From NCBI RefSeq assembly GCF_913053745.1, contig NZ_CAJXGF010000019.1:1-43217 (forward strand): DNA of 43,217 bases. Reading direction: 5' to 3'. Under the pieces are notes generated by a model. The model did no database searches, was not told where the DNA came from, and saw only the letters and a list, made by a program, of their open reading frames with translations. Positions 23,404-32,077 of this stretch are shown here, one piece after another (position 1 is the first letter of the stretch; each line of letters starts with the position of its first letter). Made by a program: the position numbers and the translations under genes. This stretch comes from an uncultured Nitratireductor sp. (GTDB lineage: Bacteria; Pseudomonadota; Alphaproteobacteria; Rhizobiales; Rhizobiaceae).

Positions 23404-25148
23404 ACCATCAGGCTTTCCGCCATCATCTCCTGCAACGCATCGTAGGCGGCCACAACCGTCCGTGCCTGCGCTTCATGCGCCAAAAGGAAGGCGTCCCCAT
23501 AGATGGTCTCGTCGGGATATTCCGTGATGAGCATCATCGGCGCGTCGTGACGGTCGTCCTCCGATATCGTAATGGGGAAACCGTTCAGAACCTCGAATTG
23601 CAACCTGCCGGCATGGATCTCGTAAAGCCTGATCTGGCGTGCGTTGAATTCGACCAAGCCCGGCACTTTCGCCAGCTCCGTCGTTACCTTTTCCAAAAGC
23701 CGGCGCGTGCGCTCGCCCCAACCCGCCTTGTGGCGGACGATCAGGAAAAAGCCCTTGGGCACCGTCCACATCTCGAAACCGCGCGGGATATAGCCGGTCA
23801 GCGGCCGCGTCCACTCATGCGCGGGATAGCCGTGCAGATTGACGTGGAGCGCCGCCGTCGTGCGCGCGAAGCACAGGCTGCGAATGCCCTTCTCGTAAAG
23901 CGGCTCGGCCTCGCGATATTCGAGATCGTCACCCAGCGCGGTGTAGCGCGCGGCGTGATGCATGTGGTGCGGCTGGCTCTGGCAGAGTTGCCAGTGCAAC
24001 GCATAGCCGTCCGGGTTCTCCAATGGCGAGACCGTAAAATGCGCGCCCTCGCGCTCCGACAACAGCGCCGCCCCGCGCAGCGCCCCGGCAACGCCGGAAA
24101 TCTCGTTGGGATGCTGACCGCCGCTCAACATGATCGGATGATCGCATCCGCTGACATAGCGGGCAGGCAAGGAGCGGCCCGCGCGCGACGTAACCCCGAA
24201 CGCCTCGCCACCGATCCGCTCCAGCGTTTCATTCACCGCGGCAACCGAAAACGGCCCCGTGGCCTCGTGCAGCGGCTGCACCGGCCAGGCGGCTGGTTCT
24301 GTGGAGAGCGGTCGGGTTTCCACCTTGACGGTCAGCGGCCCCTCGCCTGCCGCGATCACCGGAATGATCTGACCGGGCTGGAGTCCGCGCGAACCGAGCG
24401 GGCGGCCGGATTTCTTCTGGAAGAGTTCGAGCAGCGAAAAATAGAAGTCCTCGTGCAGCGCTTCATGCCGGCTGATCGCCTCCTCGCCGACTGGCAGCCG
24501 CTCGTCTGTACCGGGCATGGAAACAGCGATGTGCAGTGCCTCGAAGAAGGGTTCGCGCTCGCCCCATGGATGCGCATCGATGGCCCGAACCGTCTCTTGG
24601 AACAGGCGCTCGAAATCGGTCTCCAGAGCCTCATCGATGCTGCGGCCATCCGGATGACGCACGCGCAGCCAACCGCAGGGCGACAGGAGCATTTCGCCGA
24701 TATGGTCGGCGGCGAGCCGGTTGGGCGCGAAAACCGCGTGACGCGAAACCGTGCCATCCGCCGCTGTAAGCTCGACGCCGTATTCGAGTGGCCCGCCGGC
24801 CTCGGCCGGAGCGAAGGCGATCTCCGCCCCGCCCACCATGCCCGCGAGCGGATAGGCCTCCAGAAGGAAACGTTGCTCGCCGGCCGCGGGACTGACCGGA
24901 TAGGTGATGGCGACGCGGCTTGCATCATTCGGCGCATCTTCGGTGAAGAAATGAACGAGCGGCTTGTAAGCACTGTGCAGCCGAGCCGTGATACCTGCCG
25001 CCCGAAGGCGCTTCTCGGCGCCGCGGCGCGCGGCTTCATCCTCGAAAAGCCATGCCTCCAGCTCTGCACCGCTCCATGCCTCGCTGGCGTAGTCGGCGAC
25101 CAAACGGTCGAGCGTGCGGTCGAAGGTCTTTTCGAAGATCGCGGTCAT
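23400..25148 (-). CDS. M14-type zinc carboxypeptidase-like protein
   Basis: 582 residues. The C-terminal ~270 residues carry the M14 zinc-peptidase features: zinc ligands H346-x-x-E349 in G-G-Q-H-P-N-E, an N-P-D-G motif at 368-371, the third ligand His439 in N-L-H-G, and a T-E-Y-P-D-E stretch near 542-547 that could supply the catalytic Glu. The N-terminal ~300 residues match nothing I recognise and may be a specificity or substrate-presenting region. No signal peptide is seen, so action is cytoplasmic. It overlaps the upstream permease by four bases (ATGA) in a peptide-type importer operon, so it probably trims or hydrolyses the imported peptide or amide-like compound. Amidohydrolase-like activity of the M14 fold on a non-peptide is possible. 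Confidence 0.75.
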   Translation of the reverse strand: MTAIFEKTFDRTLDRLVADYASEAWSGAELEAWLFEDEAARRGAEKRLRAAGITARLHSAYKPLVHFFTEDAPNDASRVAITYPVSPAAGEQRFLLEAYPLAGMVGGAEIAFAPAEAGGPLEYGVELTAADGTVSRHAVFAPNRLAADHIGEMLLSPCGWLRVRHPDGRSIDEALETDFERLFQETVRAIDAHPWGEREPFFEALHIAVSMPGTDERLPVGEEAISRHEALHEDFYFSLLELFQKKSGRPLGSRGLQPGQIIPVIAAGEGPLTVKVETRPLSTEPAAWPVQPLHEATGPFSVAAVNETLERIGGEAFGVTSRAGRSLPARYVSGCDHPIMLSGGQHPNEISGVAGALRGAALLSEREGAHFTVSPLENPDGYALHWQLCQSQPHHMHHAARYTALGDDLEYREAEPLYEKGIRSLCFARTTAALHVNLHGYPAHEWTRPLTGYIPRGFEMWTVPKGFFLIVRHKAGWGERTRRLLEKVTTELAKVPGLVEFNARQIRLYEIHAGRLQFEVLNGFPITISEDDRHDAPMMLITEYPDETIYGDAFLLAHEAQARTVVAAYDALQEMMAESLMV

Positions 25149-25993
25149 GTTTCTGTGCGTCCTGTTGGATCGAGAAGATCGCGCAGCCAATCGCCAAGCA
25201 GATTCAGGCCGAGCACGGTGAAGAGGATTGCAAGCCCAGGAAAAACGCTGACCCACCAGGCATTCTGCAGATAGGTGCGTCCGTCGGCCAGCATGCCGCC
25301 CCAACTGGGGATGGTCGGATCGACGCCGAGACCGAGGAAGGTGAGCGAGCTTTCCAGAAGGATGTTGGTGGCGACGTTGAGCGTCATCAGCACGATGACC
25401 GGGCCGGCGAGATTGGGCAGAAGGTGCTGGAACAGGATCTTGAAATCCGGCACGCCGATGGCCTTGGCTGCGTGGATGAATTCACGGTCGTTGAGCGACA
25501 GGACGGAGCCGCGCACAAGGCGGGCATATTGCACCCATTGCGACACGATGAGCAGAACGATCGTGTTGGTGATGCCGCCGCCGACAATGGCAATGAACGT
25601 GATGGCGAGCAGGATAAAGGGAAGCGCCAGCTGTACATCGGCAAAGCGCATGACGAGCATGTCCCAGAAGCCGCGATAATAGCCCGAGATCAGCCCCATG
25701 ACGACGCCGACCACCACGGCACCGGCAACGGATGTGAAGCCGACGAGAAGCGAGATCTTGCCGCCGGTGACCACACGCGCAAGCACATCGCGCCCCAGCG
25801 GATCGGTACCGAGAATGTGGGTCCAGTCGGTAAATGGTTTGGTCAGGCGCGCGGCGAGATCGATCTGTTCGCCGCCACCGGGAAACAGCAGTGGCGAGAA
25901 AAGGACTGCCAATGTCATCGTGCCGGCGAGCAGTACGCCGAGAATGAACTCGATGTTCTTGAAGTGACGCAAACGCGAAACAGCCTGTGCCAT
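25145..25993 (-). CDS. Peptide/nickel-type ABC transporter permease, DppC type (system 1)
   Basis: A 282-residue permease with five to six hydrophobic segments. The DppC markers are the H-I-L-G-T-D-P-L-G-R-D-V-L-A-R-V motif after the first segment, the A-D-V-Q-L-A-L-P-F loop, the coupling segment ...R-E-F-I-H-A-A-K-A-I-G..., and S-L-T-F-L-G-L-G-V near the end. It follows the DppB-type gene by 13 bases. It overlaps the M14 gene by four bases. It moves the imported peptide-like substrate across the inner membrane with DppB. Confidence 0.9.
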   Translation of the reverse strand: MAQAVSRLRHFKNIEFILGVLLAGTMTLAVLFSPLLFPGGGEQIDLAARLTKPFTDWTHILGTDPLGRDVLARVVTGGKISLLVGFTSVAGAVVVGVVMGLISGYYRGFWDMLVMRFADVQLALPFILLAITFIAIVGGGITNTIVLLIVSQWVQYARLVRGSVLSLNDREFIHAAKAIGVPDFKILFQHLLPNLAGPVIVLMTLNVATNILLESSLTFLGLGVDPTIPSWGGMLADGRTYLQNAWWVSVFPGLAILFTVLGLNLLGDWLRDLLDPTGRTET

Positions 25994-26006
25994 GAATGCG
26001 TCCTTT

Positions 26007-26930
26007 CTATCGGTTGCGGATACGCGGATCGACCAGCCCGTAGGCGATGTCAACCAGCAGATTGACGCCGATGATGAGCAGCGAAAGCACGGTGATGACG
26101 GCCTGCAGAACCGGATAGTCACGACCCGCCACCGCATCGAAGGCGAGCGTGCCGAGGCCCGGCCAGTTGAACACACGCTCGATGACCACGATGCCGCCCA
26201 GAAGGCCGCCGAACTGGAGGCCGAAATAGGTGATGAGCGGAATGGCGCAGTTTCTCAGCGCATGCTTGTAGAGCACCTTGGTCTCGCTGAGGCCCTTGGC
26301 GCGGGCGACCTGAATGTATTGCGAGCGGAGCGTCTCGAGCATGGCGGTGCGCACCAGGCGCACATTGGTGGCAGTGAGAATGACGCCCATGGTGACCGCC
26401 GGCATGATGAAGCTCGCAAAGCCTCCCATGCCCGACGGCGGCAGCCATTGCAGCATGATGGAGAACACCAGTACCAGCATGATGGCGAGCCAGAAATTGG
26501 GGAAGGAAAGACCGACCAGCGACAGGATGCGGATCACCTGATCGGCGGTTTTGCCTTTGTTGACCGCAGCGTGAATGCCGAGCGGAATGGAAATGGCGAT
26601 AGACACCAGCATGGAGGAAAACGCCAAAGCCAGTGTGGCCGGCAGGGCCCTGGAAATGAGCAGGGAGACCGAGGTTCCGCCAAGGAAGCTGCGGCCGAAA
26701 TCGCCCACGAACAGGCCTTTGATGAAGTCCCAGTATTGGGAGATGAACGGCTCGTTGAGGCCGAGCGCCTGGCGGATATTCGCCAGATCCTCTTCCGTGA
26801 CGCTGCCCGCGCCCTGAGAAAGCATGAGTGCTGGATCACCGGTGAGCCGGATGGCGAACGACACCGTGAGGGTGACGACGAAAACGACGAACACCGCTTG
26901 CAGGATGCGTTTGAGAAGAAAACTGGCCAC
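26007..26930 (-). CDS. Peptide/nickel-type ABC transporter permease, DppB type (system 1)
   Basis: A 307-residue permease. It has the DppB opening of a short cytoplasmic start, one hydrophobic helix, and R-L-T-G-D-P-A near residue 28-34, then the usual I-R-x-x-L-G-L-x-x-P stretch. The coupling motif is around Q-Y-I-Q-V-A-R-A-K-G-L. The end V-D-P-R-I-R is the family signature. The start is a GTG with GGAGG seven bases before it. It partners the DppC-type protein and is separated from the binding-protein gene by a strong hairpin. Confidence 0.9.
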   Translation of the reverse strand: MASFLLKRILQAVFVVFVVTLTVSFAIRLTGDPALMLSQGAGSVTEEDLANIRQALGLNEPFISQYWDFIKGLFVGDFGRSFLGGTSVSLLISRALPATLALAFSSMLVSIAISIPLGIHAAVNKGKTADQVIRILSLVGLSFPNFWLAIMLVLVFSIMLQWLPPSGMGGFASFIMPAVTMGVILTATNVRLVRTAMLETLRSQYIQVARAKGLSETKVLYKHALRNCAIPLITYFGLQFGGLLGGIVVIERVFNWPGLGTLAFDAVAGRDYPVLQAVITVLSLLIIGVNLLVDIAYGLVDPRIRNR

Positions 26931-26998
26931 CAGAGCCTCCGGGATAAATTCGGTGCGCGCCCGCGTGAGTCCATGCGGTTTGCGCCAGGTTCACAGGC

Positions 26999-27024
26999 TC
27001 GGGGGCGGCAAGAACCGCCCCCGA
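26999..27024 (-). other. Intercistronic hairpin after the Dpp-type binding-protein gene
   Basis: A perfect 10-bp stem (TCGGGGGCGG / CCGCCCCCGA) with a CAAGAA loop lies 19 bases after the binding-protein stop and 68 bases before the DppB start. No U-run follows on the minus strand. Like the element at 3520-3545 it can shield the upstream message or reduce read-through, raising the ratio of binding protein to permease. Confidence 0.65.
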
Positions 27025-27043
27025 CATTCTTGTCCTGGGAGGA

Positions 27044-28573
27044 CTATTCGACTTCAACCTCGTTGAGACGCATGCGGCTGTCCGGCGGCGCGATGAAATT
27101 CTTCACCCGCTTGTTGACGCCATAGAGCGCATTGAGGTTGTAGAGCGGCATTTCGAGAGCGCGATCGGCCGCATAATGTGCGATCTCCTGCAGCACTTTT
27201 TCGCGCTTTTCGGCGTCGATCATGGGGCGCTGCGATTCCAGAAGCGCGTCCAGTTCCTTATCGCTGTCATACGGGTTCCAGCGCTCGCCCGTGTGGTACA
27301 TCAGGTAAGCGGTGTTGTCGTAATCGAGCGTCCAGCCGCCCCAGCTCTGCTGGAACATTTCGCCCGTCTTGCCCTGCGGGATGATGTCGTTGAGCAGGAC
27401 ATTGGTCTCATACGGCTTGATGGTGGCGTTGAGGCCGACCATCTGCAGGTAGCTCGCAACTGCCTGGGTGACTTCGCCAAAGGTGGCGTCATTGCCGCGA
27501 ATGTCGATCTGGACCGGTGCGCCGGCAGCGATGCCGGCTTCCTTCAGAAGCTCCTTGGCCTTTGCCTGATCGAAGGGCAGCGGCTCCATCTCCGGGTCGT
27601 AGCCGAAGGACAGTTCCGACTGGAAGGATGCGATCTGCTTGGCCTGTCCGCCGAGAACGGCGTCGATGATGGCCTTGCGGTCGACGGCCATGATCATCGC
27701 TTTGCGCACGCGCTCATCGGCGGTGATGCCGTTGCCGGTGTTGAAGCGCAGTGCATAGACCGTCGGGCTGGTGACGGAGCGGATTTCAAGCTTGTCGTCC
27801 GCCTCGATGGTGGGAACCATGGAGATCGGAATGGTCGGCGGGATGACGATGTCGACACGGCCGGCCTGCAGCTCGGCAACGGCGGTGGCCGGCTCCGAGA
27901 TGAAGCGGTACTCGACGGCATCGAGCTTGGGTGCGCCGCCCCAGTGATCGGCGAAGGCTTCAAGCTTCACGCCGACCTTCGGCTCGTAGGAGGTCATCTT
28001 GAACGGGCCGGTGCCGACGGGATTTGCGTTGACGAAATCTTCCTCGTTCTCGGTGACGTATTTTGGCGGCACGATCATCGCGCCATAGCCTGCGAGCTTG
28101 GTGATGAGCACCGGATCGGGCTGGGTCAGAACCAGATCCACCGTGAAATCGTCAACGATCTCGACCTTTTCGATGACGGCATAATTGGAGCGCTGCGGGC
28201 CCTTCTTGCCTTCTTCGCCAAGCAGACGGTCGAAGGTGAATTTTACGGCCTCGGCGTTGAAATCCTCGCCATTGTGGAACTTGACGCCTTCGCGCAGCTT
28301 GAAGCGGAGACGCTTGCCCTCGTCGAGCACGTCCCACTCGGTGGCGAGACCGGGGACGATCTTCGTATCGGGACCACGATAGACCAGGCCGTCATAGATG
28401 TTGGTGGCGACGGACGACCAGTTCACCAGGAAGGTGTCGATCGGGTCCCAGCTGCCCGGATCCTGCGGGGAAGAGATGGTGAGCGTGCCTGCGGCCTGCG
28501 CCGGCGTGACGCCGAACGGCAGAGCCGCCAGCACGGCGGCGAGCAATGCGCCGCGTGTGATGCCCAATTTCAT
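27044..28573 (-). CDS. Peptide/nickel-type ABC transporter substrate-binding protein (SBP family 5, system 1)
   Basis: A 509-residue family 5 binding protein. A Sec signal ends A-Q-A/A near residue 27. The mature part has S-S-P-Q-D-P-G-S-W-D-P-I-D, L-A-T-E-W and the conserved F-K-L-R-E-G-V-K-F-H-N-G motif of the family, then N-P-V-G-T-G-P-F. GGAGGA precedes the ATG. It is the second gene of its operon, after the fused ATPase and before the permeases. Family 5 members bind di- and oligopeptides, nickel, sugars or small amides. The peptidase at the operon end favours a peptide-like ligand. Confidence 0.92.
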   Translation of the reverse strand: MKLGITRGALLAAVLAALPFGVTPAQAAGTLTISSPQDPGSWDPIDTFLVNWSSVATNIYDGLVYRGPDTKIVPGLATEWDVLDEGKRLRFKLREGVKFHNGEDFNAEAVKFTFDRLLGEEGKKGPQRSNYAVIEKVEIVDDFTVDLVLTQPDPVLITKLAGYGAMIVPPKYVTENEEDFVNANPVGTGPFKMTSYEPKVGVKLEAFADHWGGAPKLDAVEYRFISEPATAVAELQAGRVDIVIPPTIPISMVPTIEADDKLEIRSVTSPTVYALRFNTGNGITADERVRKAMIMAVDRKAIIDAVLGGQAKQIASFQSELSFGYDPEMEPLPFDQAKAKELLKEAGIAAGAPVQIDIRGNDATFGEVTQAVASYLQMVGLNATIKPYETNVLLNDIIPQGKTGEMFQQSWGGWTLDYDNTAYLMYHTGERWNPYDSDKELDALLESQRPMIDAEKREKVLQEIAHYAADRALEMPLYNLNALYGVNKRVKNFIAPPDSRMRLNEVEVE

Positions 28574-28613
28574 GGATAAGTCCTCCGTTTCTTTGGTGTT
28601 TGTGTTCCAGTGA

Positions 28614-30455
28614 TCAGCCTGTAGCGGCTTGCGCCACCAGATGATCGGGCGCGATTTCCACCAGAGGCTGGATTTCCGGTTCGTCGCCGACCCGGCGGAC
28701 GGGACTTGGGATCTCGCCTTCCAGCATCGGTCGGTCGGGCCGCTTCGTCGGGTCGGCGACGGGAACGGCCGAGAGCAGCTTTTTCGTGTAAGGGTGCGTT
28801 GCCCGCTCGAACACGGCCTCGCGCGAACCCGTCTCGACGATCTGGCCGAGATAGAGCACCGCGACCCGATGGCTGACCTTCTCCACCACGGCCATATCGT
28901 GGCTGATGAAAAGATAGGACAGCCCCTCGTCGGCCTGAAGCTCCATCATGAGATTGATAATCTGCGCCTGCACCGACACGTCGAGCGCCGAAAGCGCCTC
29001 GTCGGCAATGATGAGTTTTGGCCGCGAGGCGAGTGCGCGTGCGATGCAGATGCGCTGGCGTTGGCCGCCGGAAAATTCATGCGGGTAGCGGCGCGCATGT
29101 TCGGGCCTGAGACCGACGCGCTCAAGCAGTTCGTCCACGCGCTTCTGGCGGGCGGCAGAGCCCTCGATCAGACCATGGGTGACGATGGGTTCGGCGATGG
29201 AAAAGCCGACCGTGCGGCGCGGATCGAGCGAGGCAAACGGATCCTGAAACACATACTGCACCTTCTGGCGCAGGCTGTGACGCTCGGCCGACGACATGGC
29301 TGAGATCGCCTTGCCTTCGAAGAAGATTTCACCGCCCGTCGCTCCCTGAAGTTGCTGGATCGTGCGTCCGATGGTGGACTTGCCGGATCCCGATTCACCG
29401 ACCAGCGAAAGGGTTTCGCCGGGCCAGATATCGAGGCTCACCTTTTCCACCGCGTGAACACGATGGGTAACGCCGCCGAAGAAGCCCTTCTTGATGTCGA
29501 AGCGGGTTTCCAAGCCTTTCAGGCTCAAAAGCGGGGCCTGATCGTAACGCGCCGTGTCCTGCAGGTGTTCTTCGCCGACGATACGGGGCGTTGCGCCATC
29601 CATGACGGCAACCGGCAGGCGCTTGGGATATTTTTCGCCGTTCATCGAGCCGAGCGTCGGCACGGCCGACAAGAGGGTCTGCGTATAGGCGTGCTGCGGG
29701 TTGGCGAATATCTGGTCGACCGGGCCTTCCTCGACCTTCTGGCCGCGCCACATGACGACCACCTCGTCGGCCACCTCCGCCACCACGCCCATGTCGTGCG
29801 TGATGAAGATGACGGCCATGCCGAGCTTTTCCTGCAAATCGCTTACGATGGACAGAATCTGAGCCTGGATGGTGACATCGAGCGCGGTGGTCGGCTCGTC
29901 GGCGATCAGCAGCTTTGGCTTGCAGGCCAGCGCCATGGCGATCATGACGCGCTGGCGCATACCGCCGGAAAGCTGGTGTGGATAGCGCGAAAGCAGCGCG
30001 CGGGCATCCGGCAGGCGCACCATCTCCAGAAGATCGCCAGCCTGGCGCAGCGCTTCTTTTTTGGAAACGCCCTCATGCAACATAAGCACTTCGGCGATCT
30101 GGTCGCCGATGGTGAAGACCGGGTTGAGCGACGTCATCGGCTCCTGAAAGATCATGGCGATGTCCTTGCCGCGGACCCGACGCATGGTATCGACCGATGC
30201 GGTTGCCAGATCGATCGCATTGTCACTGCCGTGATCGAACAGGATCTCGCCACCGGCGATGGTGCCATTCATGTGGTCGATCAGACGCATGATGGAGAGC
30301 GATGTGACCGACTTGCCGGACCCGGATTCGCCAACGATCGCCAGTGTGCGGCCCGGCGCCACCTTGAAGCTCAGATCGTCCACCACCCGGTTCGAGCCGA
30401 ACTCGACGGCAAGTGAACGAACATCCAGTAACGTGTCCTGTCCGGGCTGCGGCAT
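28614..30455 (-). CDS. Fused double ATPase of a peptide-type ABC importer (DppD-DppF, GsiA-like)
   Basis: 613 residues carrying two complete nucleotide-binding domains in one chain. Domain 1: Walker A G-E-S-G-S-G-K-S (42-49), signature L-S-G-G-M, Walker B L-L-I-A-D-E-P. Domain 2: a second G-E-S-G-S-G-K-S-T, signature F-S-G-G-Q, Walker B L-I-I-A-D-E-A, with Ala in place of the usual Pro. Each domain is followed by the Y-T-(Q/K)-x-L-L-S-A-V-P oligopeptide-binding-domain tail. The ATG at 30455 has GGGAG five bases ahead, so it is chosen over the ATG at 30467. Operons of this family usually have two separate genes; this one is fused, as in GsiA. It is the first gene of the operon. Confidence 0.92.
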   Translation of the reverse strand: MPQPGQDTLLDVRSLAVEFGSNRVVDDLSFKVAPGRTLAIVGESGSGKSVTSLSIMRLIDHMNGTIAGGEILFDHGSDNAIDLATASVDTMRRVRGKDIAMIFQEPMTSLNPVFTIGDQIAEVLMLHEGVSKKEALRQAGDLLEMVRLPDARALLSRYPHQLSGGMRQRVMIAMALACKPKLLIADEPTTALDVTIQAQILSIVSDLQEKLGMAVIFITHDMGVVAEVADEVVVMWRGQKVEEGPVDQIFANPQHAYTQTLLSAVPTLGSMNGEKYPKRLPVAVMDGATPRIVGEEHLQDTARYDQAPLLSLKGLETRFDIKKGFFGGVTHRVHAVEKVSLDIWPGETLSLVGESGSGKSTIGRTIQQLQGATGGEIFFEGKAISAMSSAERHSLRQKVQYVFQDPFASLDPRRTVGFSIAEPIVTHGLIEGSAARQKRVDELLERVGLRPEHARRYPHEFSGGQRQRICIARALASRPKLIIADEALSALDVSVQAQIINLMMELQADEGLSYLFISHDMAVVEKVSHRVAVLYLGQIVETGSREAVFERATHPYTKKLLSAVPVADPTKRPDRPMLEGEIPSPVRRVGDEPEIQPLVEIAPDHLVAQAATG

Positions 30456-30828
30456 TGATACTCCCATCTGGCGGGTGCTCGCAGTTGACTGACAGCGCCG
30501 AAATGTCTCGTTGCTCCCGGCATCATCTGGCCCTATTCGATGGCCCAGGCGATCGGGAGACGCTTGATCTCCGCGCTTTGCGAGCGACTTTGGTGCCCAA
30601 AGAAAACATTTCCAGACATTTTGTCAATAAATTATCATTGTAGATGCATATAAAAATAAATTATCGCCGTTGATGTAACTGACATCGCCGGCCTCCGGAG
30701 GCGCGTTTTCAGAGCCGTCCTGCAGAAGCGCTCGTTCGGTCCTTGTCGAAAGCCCGTGTGAACACTCGGTCGATGTTCCCGCGCCTGCCTCCCAGAGACG
30801 ACCGGAAGGCACGCTGCCGGTTTGCGTT
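30456..30828 (-). promoter_or_regulatory. Intergenic region with AT-rich promoter core and direct repeats
   Basis: This 373-base gap lies upstream of the peptide importer operon and contains no gene. Its core (30601-30670) is strongly AT-rich. It holds two copies of AATAAATTATC at 30626-30636 and 30655-30665, 29 bases apart, nearly three helical turns, and a minus-strand TTGACA (30627-30622). A good -10 box is not seen. The part nearer the cupin gene (30671-30828) shows nothing recognisable. Confidence 0.45.
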
Positions 30829-31350
30829 TCAGCGAATGAATTGATCGACGAAATCACGGCCGAGGCCGACCTTTTCATAGTGCTTGCGGCACATCTCGAT
30901 CTTTGTGAAGACGTCCTCGAACCCTTCATGCTTGCCCCAGGGATCGACGTAATACATGACGCCGTTCACCTGAAAGAGCGTGATCATCTCCTCAACGTCT
31001 TCGGGGACGACGAGCGTGTGGGTTTCGCCCGGCGGCTCATAGACATAGCCCCCCTCCTCGGCCACCCAGTCGTGCTCCAGATAATGCCAGCGCCCCTTGA
31101 TCACATAGCCGTGAACAGGGTTCGGATGGCGGTGCCTCGCCAGGACACCGGCCTTGCGCACCTTCAAAAGGTTTACCCAATAGCCTTGCGAAGCGTTTAA
31201 GCACAGCGGACGGAACCAGACTTGCTCGGCCTGCGGCACCCACACCCGCTCATCCTGCGGGATCACACTGGACACGACGATGTCGCTGCCCGCCTCCGGC
31301 GGCATGGGCAACTGATAGGGCATTCTCTTTTCGTCTTCGCTCTGGGCCAC
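30829..31350 (-). CDS. DAD-like cupin dioxygenase family protein (second copy)
   Basis: 173 residues. Candidate metal ligands are His73 and His75 (R-H-R-H), His93 within L-E-H-D-W and His111 in G-E-T-H-T. The run Y-W-V-N-L-L-K-V-R-K-A-G-V-L, then the H-x-H motif, then the R-W-H-Y-L-E-H-D-W and E-P-P-G-E-T-H-T-L-V-V segments match 2,4'-dihydroxyacetophenone dioxygenase-type cupins closely. It is nearer to that family than the paralogue at 9212. The start is a GTG with GGAGA six bases before. It ends the tct-SDR-aldolase operon, with a 15-base gap to the aldolase. Iron-dependent C-C cleavage of a hydroxyketone is likely. The exact substrate is unknown. Confidence 0.82.
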   Translation of the reverse strand: MAQSEDEKRMPYQLPMPPEAGSDIVVSSVIPQDERVWVPQAEQVWFRPLCLNASQGYWVNLLKVRKAGVLARHRHPNPVHGYVIKGRWHYLEHDWVAEEGGYVYEPPGETHTLVVPEDVEEMITLFQVNGVMYYVDPWGKHEGFEDVFTKIEMCRKHYEKVGLGRDFVDQFIR

Positions 31351-31365
31351 ATCTTTCTCCTTCGA

Positions 31366-32061
31366 TTACATCACGCCAAAGGTTTCGAAAGCCTCGACCG
31401 CGGGCATGCCTTCGCGGATCGCCGTGCCGACGCGGCTTTCCGTCTCGGCCTTTTCCAGCGAGCGGCGCACCACTTCTTCTTCCGCATCCCGGGGAATGAT
31501 CAGGACGCCCTCACGGTCGCCGAACACGAGCATGCCGGGCTCGACCCGGATGCCCTCGATCTCCACAGACGAACGGAAGTCTATCACCTTGCCGCGCGGC
31601 CCCTGATCCTGTGCGTAAACGCCGCGGCAAAAGGTCGGAAAGCCGAGCGCCTCGATGCCGTCGGCATCGCGCACGTATCCGTCAAGAACCGCGCCGGCGG
31701 CCTTGAGGAAACCGGCGCGGGTGGCCATGAGCTCGCCCCAGAGCGCATAACGCAGCGATGCGCCCGTGGCCACATAAACCTCGCCCTGCTTCAAATCATC
31801 GAGCGCCTCGAGCATCAGGCCGAACGGTTTGTGCGCGAGCGGCCCGCGCGCCTCGGGGCCGCCATCGTCGAACACATCGGCCTCGAGAACGGGCATGGCG
31901 CGGCCGACCGTGATCATCTCCTGTTTCAACGGCGCGATGCCGGCCGGTAGAAACTGGCGGCGCAGGCCCAGCTGGTCGAGTATGTCTCCAAGCACGGCGG
32001 TGAACAGCCGCTCACGCATGAGCGCGAACATCTCCGTGTCGTTGGCGTAGGGTTTGCTCAT
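31366..32061 (-). CDS. RraA-family aldolase-like protein
   Basis: A 231-residue RraA-fold protein. It carries the family's G-E-L-M-A-T-x-A segment and the V-L-D-G-Y-V-R-D motif with Arg131 and Asp132, the residues that bind substrate and a divalent metal in 4-hydroxy-4-methyl-2-oxoglutarate/4-carboxy-4-hydroxy-2-oxoadipate aldolases. Some members only regulate RNase E or act as demethylmenaquinone methyltransferase-like relics, but its place in a catabolic operon favours the aldolase. The ATG at 32061 has AAGGA upstream and begins 16 bases after the SDR stop. Aldolases of this type finish the 4,5-cleavage pathway of aromatic acids, giving pyruvate or oxaloacetate. Confidence 0.8.
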   Translation of the reverse strand: MSKPYANDTEMFALMRERLFTAVLGDILDQLGLRRQFLPAGIAPLKQEMITVGRAMPVLEADVFDDGGPEARGPLAHKPFGLMLEALDDLKQGEVYVATGASLRYALWGELMATRAGFLKAAGAVLDGYVRDADGIEALGFPTFCRGVYAQDQGPRGKVIDFRSSVEIEGIRVEPGMLVFGDREGVLIIPRDAEEEVVRRSLEKAETESRVGTAIREGMPAVEAFETFGVM

Positions 32062-32077
32062 CAGGTCAAGTCCTTCT

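Noticed and set aside
23232-25274. A 680-codon plus-strand open frame opposite the M14-type gene.
   Set aside because: It has no recognisable motif, is Arg-rich and lies entirely opposite a gene with intact zinc ligands.
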